Positions 1-8,223 of a stretch of 31,497 nucleotides of DNA are shown here, one piece after another. The notes beneath the pieces are model-generated. The model made no database searches. It was given only the letters and a program-made list of their open reading frames with translations, and was not told the DNA's origin. The translations under genes and the position numbers were made by a program. The stretch's first letter is position 1, and every line of letters begins with the position of its first letter. Source of the stretch: an uncultured Eubacterium sp. (GTDB lineage: Bacteria; Bacillota; Clostridia; Lachnospirales; Lachnospiraceae); contig CAJTXO010000031.1 of NCBI GenBank assembly GCA_910583555.1, positions 1-31,497 of the forward strand, in the 5' to 3' direction.

Positions 1-8
1 CAATACAG

Positions 9-833
9 GTCACTCCCTGCGTGGGAGTGTGGATTGAAATGGCATGAGCCGTTATTACAACGTGGGAGGGCAGAGTCACTCCCTGCGTGGGAGTGTGGAT
101 TGAAATTGTCTGCAAGGACTGTGCAGGAGGTCTCTCCCCGGTCACTCCCTGCGTGGGAGTGTGGATTGAAATGTGCAAGATGATCCATGACCGGTTATGG
201 AGCGAAGTCACTCCCTGCGTGGGAGTGTGGATTGAAATTTCGAAATTTTGCTCTACTATCAACTTGCACTGTGTCACTCCCTGCGTGGGAGTGTGGATTG
301 AAATCATTAGTCCACTGATGTCGTCAAAATCAAAATCGTGTCACTCCCTGCGTGGGAGTGTGGATTGAAATGAAAAAGGCGGTACCACTAAGAGGATGGA
401 GATAACGTCACTCCCTGCGTGGGAGTGTGGATTGAAATTCTTATCTCCGATTTGTGGGAACAGCATCCACGGGTCACTCCCTGCGTGGGAGTGTGGATTG
501 AAATGTCTACAACATGTCGAACTTGCCGGAACCTTATGGTCACTCCCTGCGTGGGAGTGTGGATTGAAATGCCGCTCTGTCCTACTTCCTGCGGCAGGAT
601 GGGAGTCACTCCCTGCGTGGGAGTGTGGATTGAAATCGTTTTAGTAGGTATAAGCGCTCAAACAGGCACGTCACTCCCTGCGTGGGAGAGTGGATTGAAA
701 TTCCTGGGCTTGATTTAGACTCAGCCACTGATGGGGTCACTCCCTGCGTGGGAGTGTGGATTGAAATACAAAAGCGGCAGAAAACGCAAAAAAAGCGCTT
801 GGTCACTCCCTGCGTGGGAGTATGGGTTGAAAT
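9..833 (+). CRISPR. Type I-C CRISPR array, leader-distal part (13 repeats, 12 spacers)
   Basis: Thirteen 32-base repeats start at 9, 75, 141, 207, 273, 340, 407, 473, 539, 605, 670, 736 and 802. Each begins GTCACTCCC and ends GGATTGAAAT. Spacers are 33-35 bases, mostly 34. The repeat folds into a 7-bp hairpin (CACTCCC with GGGAGTG), leaving an 11-base tag, as expected for Cas5d processing in type I-C systems. The ATTGAAA-type 3' end implies transcription on the plus strand. The last repeat carries two changes (G21A, A25G), typical of the end far from the leader. Bases 1-8 are the end of another spacer, so the array, its leader and any cas genes continue to the left. One internal repeat (670-701) has T20A, which breaks a stem pair. 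No spacer target was identified. Confidence 0.98.
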
Positions 834-972
834 ATTTTTAACACACAAAAAAGAACTGACAAAATACGGCTATCAGGTCGGAAAAATATCAATGAAAGAG
901 CAGACCGTCATGTTCCATAAAATGGACGAAGCGGCCTGCTCATGAAATCCAAAACGGCGAGGGAGGCGGATA

Positions 973-2259
973 TCACGTCCGGACTTTTACAGCCAGCGCA
1001 TGTGCCCTCATTCCCTCCGATTCGGCCAGCTGAATGATCTCACCGGCGTTGTTTTTTAACGCGGTCTCCGGGTAGCGGATCACGCTGTATCCCCGCATAA
1101 ATTCCTGAACCGACATGCCGGAGGAAAATTTAGCGGTACCGCAAGTCGGAAGAATGTGGTTTGTCCCGCAGAAATAGTCGCCGACTGGTTCGGTACTGTA
1201 CTCACCGACAAAAATGGCGCCGGCATTCGTGATCTTCGGGAGTACCGCTTCGCAATCTTCTAAAAACAGTTCTACGTGTTCGGGCGCGATTTCATTTACT
1301 GCCTGAATGGCGTCATTGATGGAATCCACGATAAAAATATCGCCGTAATTCTCAAATGCCGACCGGGTTGCCAGAGTGAGATCGTGTTCTTCGCATAACC
1401 GTTTGATTTCATTTTTGATCTCATTTGCCTGTGTTTCGGACAAGCAAAATGCCGTACTGGCTTCAAAGCCCGTTCCGTGTTCTGCCTGCGACATCATATC
1501 CGCCGCGATAAAAGTAGGATTGGCGTTCTCGTCAGCCACGATCGCGATTTCGGAAGGCCCTGCGAGGAAATCAATCTTTACTTCACCGAACAATAGCTTC
1601 TTTGCCATCTGGGTATAGTTGTTTCCGGGGCCGGTGATGGCATCGACTTTGCTGACCGTTTCCGTTCCGTAGGCAACAGCTGCTAAACCCTGTGAACCGG
1701 AGATCTTATAATAATTTCTAATATTTAGATAGTCTGCTGTATAGAGTAAATGTTCATCGATCGTTCCATCCGGTTTTGGCTTTGTCAGGATGTAAATGTT
1801 CGGAACTCCCGCGACGATGGCAGGAACTAAATTCATGCACAGTGTGGAAACGAGCGGCGCCATATTTCCAGGGATCGTGACGGCGACGCTTTGGATCGGC
1901 GTATATTTGCGCGCAAGTATGGCACCGTCTTCATAATCAACAGAAAAATCTGCCGGCAATTGTTTTTTGTGGAACCGGAAAAGGTTGTCACATGCTTTTT
2001 TCACGGCCTCCTTAAAATCATCCGATACGTGTTCCTTTGCGTACGCGAATTCTTCTTCCGTCACAGTCAGTCCGATCTTATTTATGTCAACATGATCGAA
2101 TGCCTCCATATAGGAATATAATGCTTCATCCCCTTTTTCTTTCACCTGCTGTATGACTTCTTTCACGGTTTGCTCCACTTCTTCTGGTATACTGCTTTTA
2201 CGTTTCAGAAGATTCACGTATCTGGGATTTTGAACATGGAATTTGCTTATGGTAACCAT
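973..2259 (-). CDS. hisD: Histidinol dehydrogenase
   Basis: This 428-residue protein has the normal HisD length and would catalyse the last two steps of histidine synthesis, L-histidinol to L-histidine with NAD, in the cytoplasm. Visible family signatures include GPGNNYTQMAKK, the block SEIAIVADENANP followed by the zinc-ligand segment MMSQAEHG (Gln and His), the APEHVELF segment, the EPVGDYFCGTNHILPT segment with the zinc-ligand Asp, and a C-terminal MRAHALA His. The ATG at 2259 follows an AAAGGAG Shine-Dalgarno. No other his gene is adjacent. It stands alone behind its own promoter and a hairpin leader (2283-2338), which suggests separate control. The next feature downstream on its strand is the CRISPR array end; no terminator was seen there. 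Confidence 0.97.
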   Translation of the reverse strand: MVTISKFHVQNPRYVNLLKRKSSIPEEVEQTVKEVIQQVKEKGDEALYSYMEAFDHVDINKIGLTVTEEEFAYAKEHVSDDFKEAVKKACDNLFRFHKKQLPADFSVDYEDGAILARKYTPIQSVAVTIPGNMAPLVSTLCMNLVPAIVAGVPNIYILTKPKPDGTIDEHLLYTADYLNIRNYYKISGSQGLAAVAYGTETVSKVDAITGPGNNYTQMAKKLLFGEVKIDFLAGPSEIAIVADENANPTFIAADMMSQAEHGTGFEASTAFCLSETQANEIKNEIKRLCEEHDLTLATRSAFENYGDIFIVDSINDAIQAVNEIAPEHVELFLEDCEAVLPKITNAGAIFVGEYSTEPVGDYFCGTNHILPTCGTAKFSSGMSVQEFMRGYSVIRYPETALKNNAGEIIQLAESEGMRAHALAVKVRT

Positions 2260-2282
2260 TTTTCTCTCTTCTCCTTTTCTTT

Positions 2283-2338
2283 CAAAATAAAAAACGCCTG
2301 TTAGGAAATTTTCCCTAACAAGCGTGGATCAGGCGTTT
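2283..2338 (-). promoter_or_regulatory. hisD leader: intrinsic terminator with competing antiterminator pairing
   Basis: On the minus strand a 12-base-pair hairpin (arms 2325-2314 and 2305-2294, one wobble pair) is followed by TTTTTTATTTT, a classic intrinsic terminator lying between the hisD promoter and its start codon. Upstream, AAACGCCTG (2338-2330) is perfectly complementary over 9 bases to the 3' arm of that hairpin (2300-2292), so it could act as an antiterminator. It can also pair weakly with AGGC just before it. The leader is too short for a T-box, and no AGGGTGG-type T-box motif or His-rich leader peptide was found. The effector is unknown. Confidence 0.6.
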
Positions 2339-2356
2339 GGCCTAATATCAATTCAA

Positions 2357-2385
2357 ATCATATCACGATAGACAGCATCTGTCAA
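2357..2385 (-). promoter_or_regulatory. Sigma-A promoter of hisD
   Basis: On the minus strand, TTGACA (2385-2380) and TATGAT (2362-2357) are separated by exactly 17 bases. This is a near-consensus housekeeping promoter between the end of the cyclophilin gene and hisD. It would start RNA near 2350 and give a leader of roughly 90 nt. Confidence 0.85.
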
Positions 2386-2399
2386 GAGGCTGCTCGATA

Positions 2400-2924
2400 T
2401 CAAATTTTCTCCGGTTCCGGATAATCCACCCCGAAACATTCTACCGTCACACGTTCCATGATCTGATCGTCGATCGGTTTGTCAGCATAATCGGTTGCTG
2501 TCTCTGCGATGCGGTTCACGACGTCCATCCCTTCGGTCACTTTTCCAAACGCCGCATACGCGCCGTCCAGATGAGGGGAGTCTTTGTGCATAATGAAAAA
2601 TTGGGATCCGGCCGAATCCGGCATCTGCGAACGCGCCATTGAGAGGACGCCCGCCGTATGTTTCAGATCGTTTTCAAAACCGTTCATGGCAAATTCGCCA
2701 GGAATCTGGTATCCCGGGCCGCCCATGCCGGTTCCGTCCGGGCAGCCGCCCTGGATCATAAAGCCGCTGATCACGCGGTGGAACGTAAGTCCGTCATAGT
2801 ACCCTTTTTTTACAAGAGAGATAAAGTTGTTTACGGTATTCGGTGCGATGTCGGGATAGAGTTCTGCCTGGATGGAACCGCCTCCCGCGATTTCAAATGT
2901 TACGATTGGATTGTTTTCATTCAT
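2400..2924 (-). CDS. ppiB: Cyclophilin-type peptidyl-prolyl cis-trans isomerase
   Basis: A 174-residue single-domain cyclophilin of the compact bacterial type, which would catalyse proline isomerisation during protein folding. No signal peptide is visible, so it is probably cytoplasmic. Core motifs are in order: FHRVISGFMIQGG near the middle with the active-site Arg, Phe, Met and Gln residues, then GVLSMARSQMPDSAGSQFFI, then LDGAYAAFGKVTEGMDVV. The chosen ATG at 2924 follows an AAAGGAA ribosome-binding site. It is transcribed divergently from rex, with its own promoter at 2978-3006. It ends immediately before the hisD promoter, so the two are probably separate transcription units. Confidence 0.96.
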   Translation of the reverse strand: MNENNPIVTFEIAGGGSIQAELYPDIAPNTVNNFISLVKKGYYDGLTFHRVISGFMIQGGCPDGTGMGGPGYQIPGEFAMNGFENDLKHTAGVLSMARSQMPDSAGSQFFIMHKDSPHLDGAYAAFGKVTEGMDVVNRIAETATDYADKPIDDQIMERVTVECFGVDYPEPEKI

Positions 2925-2977
2925 AAAGTATGGATTCCTTTCCCAGCCCGGTATGATCAGGCTGCTGTAATAGTAAA

Positions 2978-3006
2978 AGTATAACGAAAAGAAGAAATTT
3001 TTTCAA
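2978..3006 (-). promoter_or_regulatory. Promoter of the cyclophilin gene
   Basis: Minus-strand TTGAAA (3006-3001), a 17-base spacer, then TATACT (2983-2978). The spacing is ideal and the position fits the cyclophilin start at 2924. Confidence 0.75.
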
Positions 3007-3178
3007 GCAAAACCTATGATTCTGTTGATAAATTATGAGGAACCAATAGAAAAAACGGATATCAATGTCACCGGCTTCTGTTCTGGTGATAACTGGACTT
3101 AGCTTATGCCCTGTTTTTGGCGCGCCACCGCTTTGGACAGGGGAAATCTCTTTTACATAACAAATTCCCACGTTTTGA

Positions 3179-3207
3179 TTGAAAAAAAGCGCCGTTTGTG
3201 GTATAGT
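3179..3207 (+). promoter_or_regulatory. Promoter of the rex operon
   Basis: TTGAAA (3179-3184), a 17-base spacer and TATAGT (3202-3207), followed by GGAGG (3220-3224) and the GTG start of rex at 3235. No obvious Rex operator (TTGTTAA inverted repeat) overlaps it, so autoregulation by Rex is not evident from sequence. Confidence 0.75.
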
Positions 3208-3234
3208 TATCTTGCTTATGGAGGTTTTGACATA

Positions 3235-3903
3235 GTGGATAAAAAGATATCATCTGCGGTAGTGAAGCGGCTGCCGCGTTATTATAGATATTTAAGTGAA
3301 TTGCTGGAAAAGGGGATCGGCCGCATTTCATCGCAGGAACTGAGCGCGAAGATGAACGTGACAGCGTCCCAGATCCGTCAGGATTTTAATAATTTCGGGG
3401 GGTTCGGGCAGCAGGGTTACGGCTACAATGTGCGGATACTTCACGATGAGATTGGAAAGATCCTCGGACTTGAGCACGAATATAATGTTATTATCATAGG
3501 GGCCGGAAATTTAGGGCAGGCGCTGGCGAATTACGGCGGATTTACGAAGCGGGGATTTCGTATTTCCGGTATTTTCGACATTGACAAGGCTGTGATCGGA
3601 AAGGTGATCAACGGCATTAAAGTGATGCCGATGTCGGACGTGAAACAGCATGTGCAGGAAAACGGCGTCAACATGGCGGCGCTCACGCTGCCGAAGGAAC
3701 AGGCGTCGCGGACGGCGAGTATGCTGGCCGATTTCGGGGTACAGGCGTTTTGGAATTTTGCGTCTACCGATCTGAACCTGCCGGCCGAGGTAGTGGTTGA
3801 AAATGTCCATCTGGCGGAGAGCCTGATGCGGCTGTCTTACAAGTTGTCCGAAAAGCAGGGGTTGCGAAAGGAGAAGATGAGGGATGAGTGCAAAGAACAA
3901 TGA
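3235..3903 (+). CDS. rex: Redox-sensing transcriptional repressor Rex
   Basis: Rex senses the NADH/NAD ratio and represses fermentation and respiration genes when NADH is low. The frame is open from 3106, but the start is set to GTG 3235 because GGAGG lies 10 bases upstream and this gives 222 residues, the usual family length; the preceding residues have no family character. An N-terminal winged helix contains RLPRYYRYL and SQIRQDFNNFGGFGQQGYGY. The Rossmann NADH site IIGAGNLGQAL is near residues 86-96. A C-terminal swapped-helix segment (VVVENVHLAESLMRLSYKL) completes the fold. It is the first gene of an operon and overlaps the next gene by 20 bases. Confidence 0.96.
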   Translation: MDKKISSAVVKRLPRYYRYLSELLEKGIGRISSQELSAKMNVTASQIRQDFNNFGGFGQQGYGYNVRILHDEIGKILGLEHEYNVIIIGAGNLGQALANYGGFTKRGFRISGIFDIDKAVIGKVINGIKVMPMSDVKQHVQENGVNMAALTLPKEQASRTASMLADFGVQAFWNFASTDLNLPAEVVVENVHLAESLMRLSYKLSEKQGLRKEKMRDECKEQ

Positions 3904-4468
3904 ACCGGCGTCGATTGCGGAACTGCTGAGAGGGAAAAAGGTTCCGATCCTGGTGTTGGACCAGCGGTGGCATAAACTGTTTCCCGGAGGGGTGAAACCC
4001 GCCCATATCGCCGCGATCGAAGAAAACCTGAATGCGCTGCTGAAAGAGCAGGGAAAACTGGTCAATGAGATCAAGGATCTGAAAAAAGCGAAGAAAAAAC
4101 TGATGGAAGCGATTGTTTCCGGGATGTCCTCCTCGGGGAATGATAAGAAGAAAGACAAACAGCAGAAGCTTTTACTGGAGACGAAAGAGCGCATTGAGGC
4201 GCAGTCGGACCGGCTGATGGAACTGCCGTATGAGATCAAAAAGACGAATGAGGATCTTCTGATCAATGGCGTGGCATACTGTTATGAGGAACTGAAGATC
4301 CGCGCGCAGTCGCTCGAGGATCTGAAAGGGGAGATCGACTCCCGACGGGAGGAACTCAAGGAAAAGGTGGCGTACAGGGTAGAACTGGAGGAGAGTGTGG
4401 ATGCTACCTATTCGCTCATGCACGATCTTCTTGGCCGCGAAGTGATGAATTTATTTGATAAGAAGTAG
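3884..4468 (+). CDS. Coiled-coil protein of unknown function (rex-acpS interval)
   Basis: A 194-residue, highly charged, Lys/Glu/Leu-rich protein with no signal peptide or membrane segment. Residues 40-75 and 95-175 have the heptad-like pattern of long coiled coils, separated by a Gly/Ser/Lys linker near residue 80. An N-terminal motif, VPILVLDQRWHKLFP, looks conserved in character but is not one I can name. It starts within rex (20-base overlap) and ends 8 bases before acpS, so it is translationally coupled. Function unknown. I infer that it belongs to the operon but cannot assign a role. Confidence 0.85.
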   Translation: MSAKNNEPASIAELLRGKKVPILVLDQRWHKLFPGGVKPAHIAAIEENLNALLKEQGKLVNEIKDLKKAKKKLMEAIVSGMSSSGNDKKKDKQQKLLLETKERIEAQSDRLMELPYEIKKTNEDLLINGVAYCYEELKIRAQSLEDLKGEIDSRREELKEKVAYRVELEESVDATYSLMHDLLGREVMNLFDKK

Positions 4469-4476
4469 GATGCGAT

Positions 4477-4842
4477 ATGATATTAGGTGTCGGTGTGGAC
4501 GCGGTGGAGATTTCCCGTGTTCAGAAATCGTGTGAGAAAGGGCATTTCCAGAGCCATATATTTACCGAAGCGGAGATTGCGCAGTTCGATAAGCGGAAAG
4601 TGCGGGCCGCTTCTGATTTTGCCGGAAAAGAGGCGGTGGTGAAGGTGTTCGGGACAGGATTTTCCGGGTGCTTTCCGCGCGACATCGAAATCCTCCGGAA
4701 TGATAAGGGTGCGCCCTATGTGAATTTGTACCGCGGTGCGAAAGAAATCGCGGAGGGGCTCGGCATTACGTCGATCCAGATCAGTATAACCAATACGTCG
4801 GATCTGGCGGTGGCGTTTGCCGTCGGTATTGGAGACAGGTAA
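4477..4842 (+). CDS. acpS: Holo-[acyl-carrier-protein] synthase
   Basis: The 121-residue protein matches AcpS in size and motifs. It would transfer 4'-phosphopantetheine from CoA to the serine of apo-ACP, activating fatty acid synthesis in the cytoplasm. The N-terminal GVGVDAVEISRV carries the Mg-binding Asp, and DFAGKEAVVKVFGTG carries the catalytic Glu-Lys segment. The C-terminus, ISITNTSDLAVAFAVG, corresponds to the family's SxSHxxxxAxA strand, but His is replaced by Asn (SITNTSD), a common variation. It sits 8 bases after the coiled-coil gene and 64-70 bases before nnr. Confidence 0.96.
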   Translation: MILGVGVDAVEISRVQKSCEKGHFQSHIFTEAEIAQFDKRKVRAASDFAGKEAVVKVFGTGFSGCFPRDIEILRNDKGAPYVNLYRGAKEIAEGLGITSIQISITNTSDLAVAFAVGIGDR

Positions 4843-4912
4843 TAATTTTCGTGCGGCGCCTCCCGGTCGTTGTCATGCGGGGGACGGCGCGCTGGTGCGG
4901 GGAGGAATGGAT

Positions 4913-6415
4913 TTGAGATATGTATTGACCGCCGGAGAGGCAAAGGAGCTGGACGAACACGCGATCCAGACAGTCGGCTTCCCGGGGCTCGTATTGATGG
5001 AAAAAGCGGCGATGACGCTGGCCTCCGTTCTGATGGAAAGGGAGGACAGGCGGAGCGGCTTTTTATTCGTTTGCGGCACAGGAAATAACGGTGGCGATGG
5101 TCTGGCGGCGGCGCGGCTGCTGATCCAGCAGGGGTACCGCGCCGCGATACTGCTCGTCGGTGATACACAGAAAATGACGGCGGACGCGAAGACGCAGATG
5201 GCGCTTGCGGCGGCGTGTCAAGTGCCGGCTGTCCAGGCGGATGCGGTCGCTTCCCCGGTTTATGACGTGATCGTGGACGCCCTGTTTGGGGTCGGCCTGA
5301 ACCGCGCGGTAGGGGGCGTATATGAGAACGTCATTCGTGAGATCAACGGAGCGGAGAAAAAAGTGTATGCGGCCGACATTCCTTCCGGTATCAACGGCAG
5401 TGACGGAGCGGTGATGAATGTCGCGGTAAACGCCGATGTTACGGTGACATTCGGGGCAAATAAGCGGGGTCTCGTGCTGTATCCGGGATGCCGGTATGCC
5501 GGGGAGGTGATCGTCGGGGATATCGGTTATCCGCAGGTGAGCTTTGAGGCGCTCGAAAATCCGGCTTATTATTATGAACCGGATGATCTGGCACGGGTCG
5601 TGCCAGGCCGGAAGCCAGACGGCCACAAGGGAAGTTTTGGGCGCGTATCCGTGATCGGCGGGAGCGAGGGGATGAGCGGCGCGCCGCTGTTTTCCGCGCA
5701 GGCGGCGTACGCGGCAGGCGCGGGCCTGGTGAAGATCTTTTCGGCGGCGGCAAATCGGGAGATTTTATTATCCGGTGTACCGGAGGCGTTGTTTTCTCCG
5801 TATGGGACGGGGGAGAAGGTGGATCATGAGGCGCTAAGAGAGGCTATTTCATGGGCAGACTGCGTTGTTCTCGGGCCGGGGCTCGGACAGGGCGGCCGCG
5901 CGGAGGAGATCGTGTCCTATGTGCTGCGGCATTGTGACAAGCCGCTCGTCCTGGACGGCGACGGCATCACGCTGTGCCAGAAAGAGCAGATCACAGGACG
6001 GCGAAATGTCATCCTGACGCCCCACCCAAAGGAGTTTTCAAAGATCACGGGAAAAGAAGTCTCTTTGCTGAAAAAGGATCTCATCGGCGAGGCGCTGTCG
6101 TTTGCGGAGCGGACGGGAGCGATCGTGGTCGGAAAGGACGCGCGGACGGTCGTGAGCGACGGGCAGGAGATCTATCTCAATGTTTCGGGAAATTCCGGGA
6201 TGGGAACCGGGGGGAGCGGCGATGTGCTGACGGGAATCATCGCCGGATTCCTGGCACAGGGGGCCGATACGTTTACGGCGGCGAAAGCGGGCGTTTACGT
6301 GCACGGCCTGGCGGGCGACTGGTTTGTGCGTAATTTTAATGAATACTCCCTGACTGCTACCGGTCTGATCGAGGGAATGAGGGCCGTTTTAAGATACGGC
6401 GGCACGGGGAAATGA
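4913..6415 (+). CDS. nnr: Bifunctional NAD(P)H-hydrate epimerase / ADP-dependent dehydratase
   Basis: This fused enzyme repairs hydrated NADH and NADPH. The N-terminal epimerase half has GTGNNGGDGLAAARLL, DALFGVGLNR and ADIPSGING. The C-terminal ribokinase-like dehydratase half has KGSFGRVSVIGGSEGMSGA, LGPGLGQ, LTPHPKEF and GTGGSGDVLTGIIAGF. The frame is open from 4817, but TTG 4913 is chosen: GGAGGA lies 6 bases upstream and translation then begins (M)RYVLTAGEAKELD, the typical family start. The alternative ATG at 4907 abuts the Shine-Dalgarno. That gives about 500 residues. It lies in the rex-to-mazF operon before alr. Confidence 0.95.
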   Translation: MRYVLTAGEAKELDEHAIQTVGFPGLVLMEKAAMTLASVLMEREDRRSGFLFVCGTGNNGGDGLAAARLLIQQGYRAAILLVGDTQKMTADAKTQMALAAACQVPAVQADAVASPVYDVIVDALFGVGLNRAVGGVYENVIREINGAEKKVYAADIPSGINGSDGAVMNVAVNADVTVTFGANKRGLVLYPGCRYAGEVIVGDIGYPQVSFEALENPAYYYEPDDLARVVPGRKPDGHKGSFGRVSVIGGSEGMSGAPLFSAQAAYAAGAGLVKIFSAAANREILLSGVPEALFSPYGTGEKVDHEALREAISWADCVVLGPGLGQGGRAEEIVSYVLRHCDKPLVLDGDGITLCQKEQITGRRNVILTPHPKEFSKITGKEVSLLKKDLIGEALSFAERTGAIVVGKDARTVVSDGQEIYLNVSGNSGMGTGGSGDVLTGIIAGFLAQGADTFTAAKAGVYVHGLAGDWFVRNFNEYSLTATGLIEGMRAVLRYGGTGK

Positions 6416-6472
6416 TCTGACGGAGCCTTTGGCGGAATTATCATATTGGTTGATTTTGAGAGGTAGAACATC

Positions 6473-7618
6473 ATGGAAAGAGAGACGGAACAGAAAAAAT
6501 ACAGCCGAACGTATGCACAGATCGACCTGGGGGCGATCCGGCACAATATTTCGGAGGAGCGGAAACGCGTGGGAGACCATGTGAAGATCATGGCGGTCAT
6601 CAAAGCGGATGCTTATGGACACGGGGATGTCCAGGTGGCAGAGGCGCTGGAGGACCTCGTGGACGCTTACGGGGTGGCGGTGGCAGAAGAGGCTTTGCAT
6701 CTCCGGGAGCAGGGGATCGGTAAGATGCTGCTCATACTTGGTTACACGGGGAGCGGCTGGTTTGAGGAGCTGATCCGGCACGATATTTCACAGACCGTGT
6801 ATTCGTACGAGATGGCAAAAGAACTGAGCGAGGTGGCAGTAAGGCTCGGAAAGACGGCGAAGATCCATATCAAGGTCGATACGGGCATGAGCCGCATCGG
6901 TTTCCTGCCTGTAAGGGATAATATCGACGTCATACGCGCGATCGGCGAGCTTCCGGGTATTTGCATGGAAGGGATCTTCACGCATTTTGCCAGGGCCGAT
7001 GAGGAGACGGCGGAGGCGGCGCGCGAACCGTTCGAGAAATTTATCATTTTTGTCAGGGAACTCGAGGGGCGGGGCATCCATATCCCGCTCAAACACGCGG
7101 CGAACAGCGCATCGATCATTCATTTTCCGGAAGCGTACCTCGACATGGTGCGCTCGGGTATTACGACGTACGGCCTGTATCCGTCGGAACTGGTGCCAAA
7201 GGAGAAGCTGCAGATCCGCCCGGCCCTTCAGTGGAAATCGATCGTATCGTTTCTGAAAACGGTCCATCCCGGAACAAGCGTCGGTTATGGAGGCACGTTT
7301 ACAACCAGTCGTGAGACGGTCGTGGCTACGGTACCTGTCGGTTATGCCGATGGGGTAAGGCGCGACCTCTCGGGAAAAGGGCGGGTTTTGATCCGCGGGC
7401 GGTACGCGCCGATCATCGGGCGCATCTGCATGGACCAGTTCATGGTGGATGTGACTGATGTCCCGGATGTGCATGCCGGTGATGTCGTAACGCTGATCGG
7501 CCGGGACGGGGACAATACCATTTCCGTAGAGGAGGTGGCCGCGCTGGCGCACTCTTTCAATTATGAGTACGTCTGCGGCATCAGTGCCAGGGTCCCGCGG
7601 AAATATGTGATGGAGTAG
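6473..7618 (+). CDS. alr: Alanine racemase (PLP-dependent)
   Basis: The 381-residue protein interconverts L- and D-alanine for peptidoglycan. The PLP-binding lysine is K44 in AVIKADAYGHG. The second catalytic base is the Tyr of SVGYGGTF. The substrate-contact motif GRICMDQFMVDVTDV is present, and KVDTGMSRIGF is the fold signature. Family length is normal and no residue is missing. The ATG at 6473 follows GAGGTAG. It is preceded by nnr (57-base gap) and followed by a mazF-like toxin gene 127 bases later, the order also known from alr-ndoAI-ndoA loci of Firmicutes but without the middle antitoxin gene. Confidence 0.97.
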   Translation: MERETEQKKYSRTYAQIDLGAIRHNISEERKRVGDHVKIMAVIKADAYGHGDVQVAEALEDLVDAYGVAVAEEALHLREQGIGKMLLILGYTGSGWFEELIRHDISQTVYSYEMAKELSEVAVRLGKTAKIHIKVDTGMSRIGFLPVRDNIDVIRAIGELPGICMEGIFTHFARADEETAEAAREPFEKFIIFVRELEGRGIHIPLKHAANSASIIHFPEAYLDMVRSGITTYGLYPSELVPKEKLQIRPALQWKSIVSFLKTVHPGTSVGYGGTFTTSRETVVATVPVGYADGVRRDLSGKGRVLIRGRYAPIIGRICMDQFMVDVTDVPDVHAGDVVTLIGRDGDNTISVEEVAALAHSFNYEYVCGISARVPRKYVME

Positions 7619-7745
7619 TATTTTCAGTCTTTGTGTGCCATTTTGGTATAAACTCTCGTATATTGGTAATAATAGGCTATAAATCCTTGTAGTCCATGAA
7701 TGAGGACATTACATAGGTAAAAATACAATATAAGGGGTAAGTACG

Positions 7746-8114
7746 ATGGTGGTTAAAAGAGGCGATATTTATTACGCGGATCTGCGGCCGGTTGTGGGCT
7801 CCGAACAGGGTGGCGTGCGGCCGGTTTTGATCATACAGAACGATATGGGGAACCGATACAGTCCTACGGTGATCTGTGCGGCGATCACATCGAAGATGAA
7901 CAAGGCGAAGCTGCCGACACACATTGCCCTCGATTCGGAGAACTACGGCATTGTGAAAGATTCTGTGATCCTTTTGGAGCAGGTGAGGACGATCGACAAG
8001 TCGAGGCTGAAGGAAAAGGTGTGCCATCTGGATGAAGCGGTGCTCAAAAAAATCAACCGGGCGCTGGAGGTAAGTCTCGCGCTTGATACATACGATAAAC
8101 AGAAGTGCCAGTGA
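7746..8114 (+). CDS. mazF: MazF/PemK-family endoribonuclease toxin (EndoA-like)
   Basis: The 122-residue protein begins MVVKRGDIYYADL and closely follows the Bacillus EndoA pattern. The catalytic Arg is R25 in GGVRPVLIIQND and the catalytic Thr is T48 in AAITSK, at the same numbers as in EndoA. Proteins of this family cut single-stranded mRNA at short specific sites. AAGGGG lies upstream of ATG 7746. The 127 bases between alr and this gene contain no frame long enough for the usual ribbon-helix-helix antitoxin; the longest is a few codons. It is the last gene before a strong terminator at 8130-8155. It may have a weak promoter of its own in the gap, but none is convincing. Confidence 0.95.
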   Translation: MVVKRGDIYYADLRPVVGSEQGGVRPVLIIQNDMGNRYSPTVICAAITSKMNKAKLPTHIALDSENYGIVKDSVILLEQVRTIDKSRLKEKVCHLDEAVLKKINRALEVSLALDTYDKQKCQ

Positions 8115-8129
8115 GAACAGGAAATGAGA

Positions 8130-8160
8130 GGCGCCGGATTTTCCGGCGCTTTTTACTTTA
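8130..8160 (+). terminator. Intrinsic terminator of the rex-mazF operon
   Basis: GCGCCGGA (8131-8138), a TTT loop and TCCGGCGC (8142-8149) form a perfect 8-bp GC-rich stem followed by TTTTTACTTT, 16 bases after the mazF stop. A second hairpin, AGCGGCG/CGCCGCT (8185-8209) with a T4 tail, follows and may be a backup. Confidence 0.92.
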
Positions 8161-8223
8161 TGGAAAAGACAGCCCTGTAATCAGAGCGGCGCGGTTCTCA
8201 GCCGCCGCTTTTTCGTCGTTTTA

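Noticed and set aside
87..945. Several 70-100 codon open frames on both strands
   Set aside because: They arise because repeat plus spacer is 66 bases, a multiple of 3, so the CRISPR repeat is read again and again as VTPCVGVWIEI. They are not genes.
2260..2356. T-box riboswitch before hisD
   Set aside because: The leader is under 100 nt and lacks the AGGGTGG T-box sequence and specifier-loop structures.
3106..3234. N-terminal extension of Rex
   Set aside because: The open frame upstream covers the promoter and Shine-Dalgarno; GTG 3235 gives the normal Rex length.
4817..4912. N-terminal extension of the NAD(P)H-hydrate repair enzyme
   Set aside because: It overlaps the end of acpS and has no family similarity; the GGAGGA and family N-terminus fit TTG 4913.
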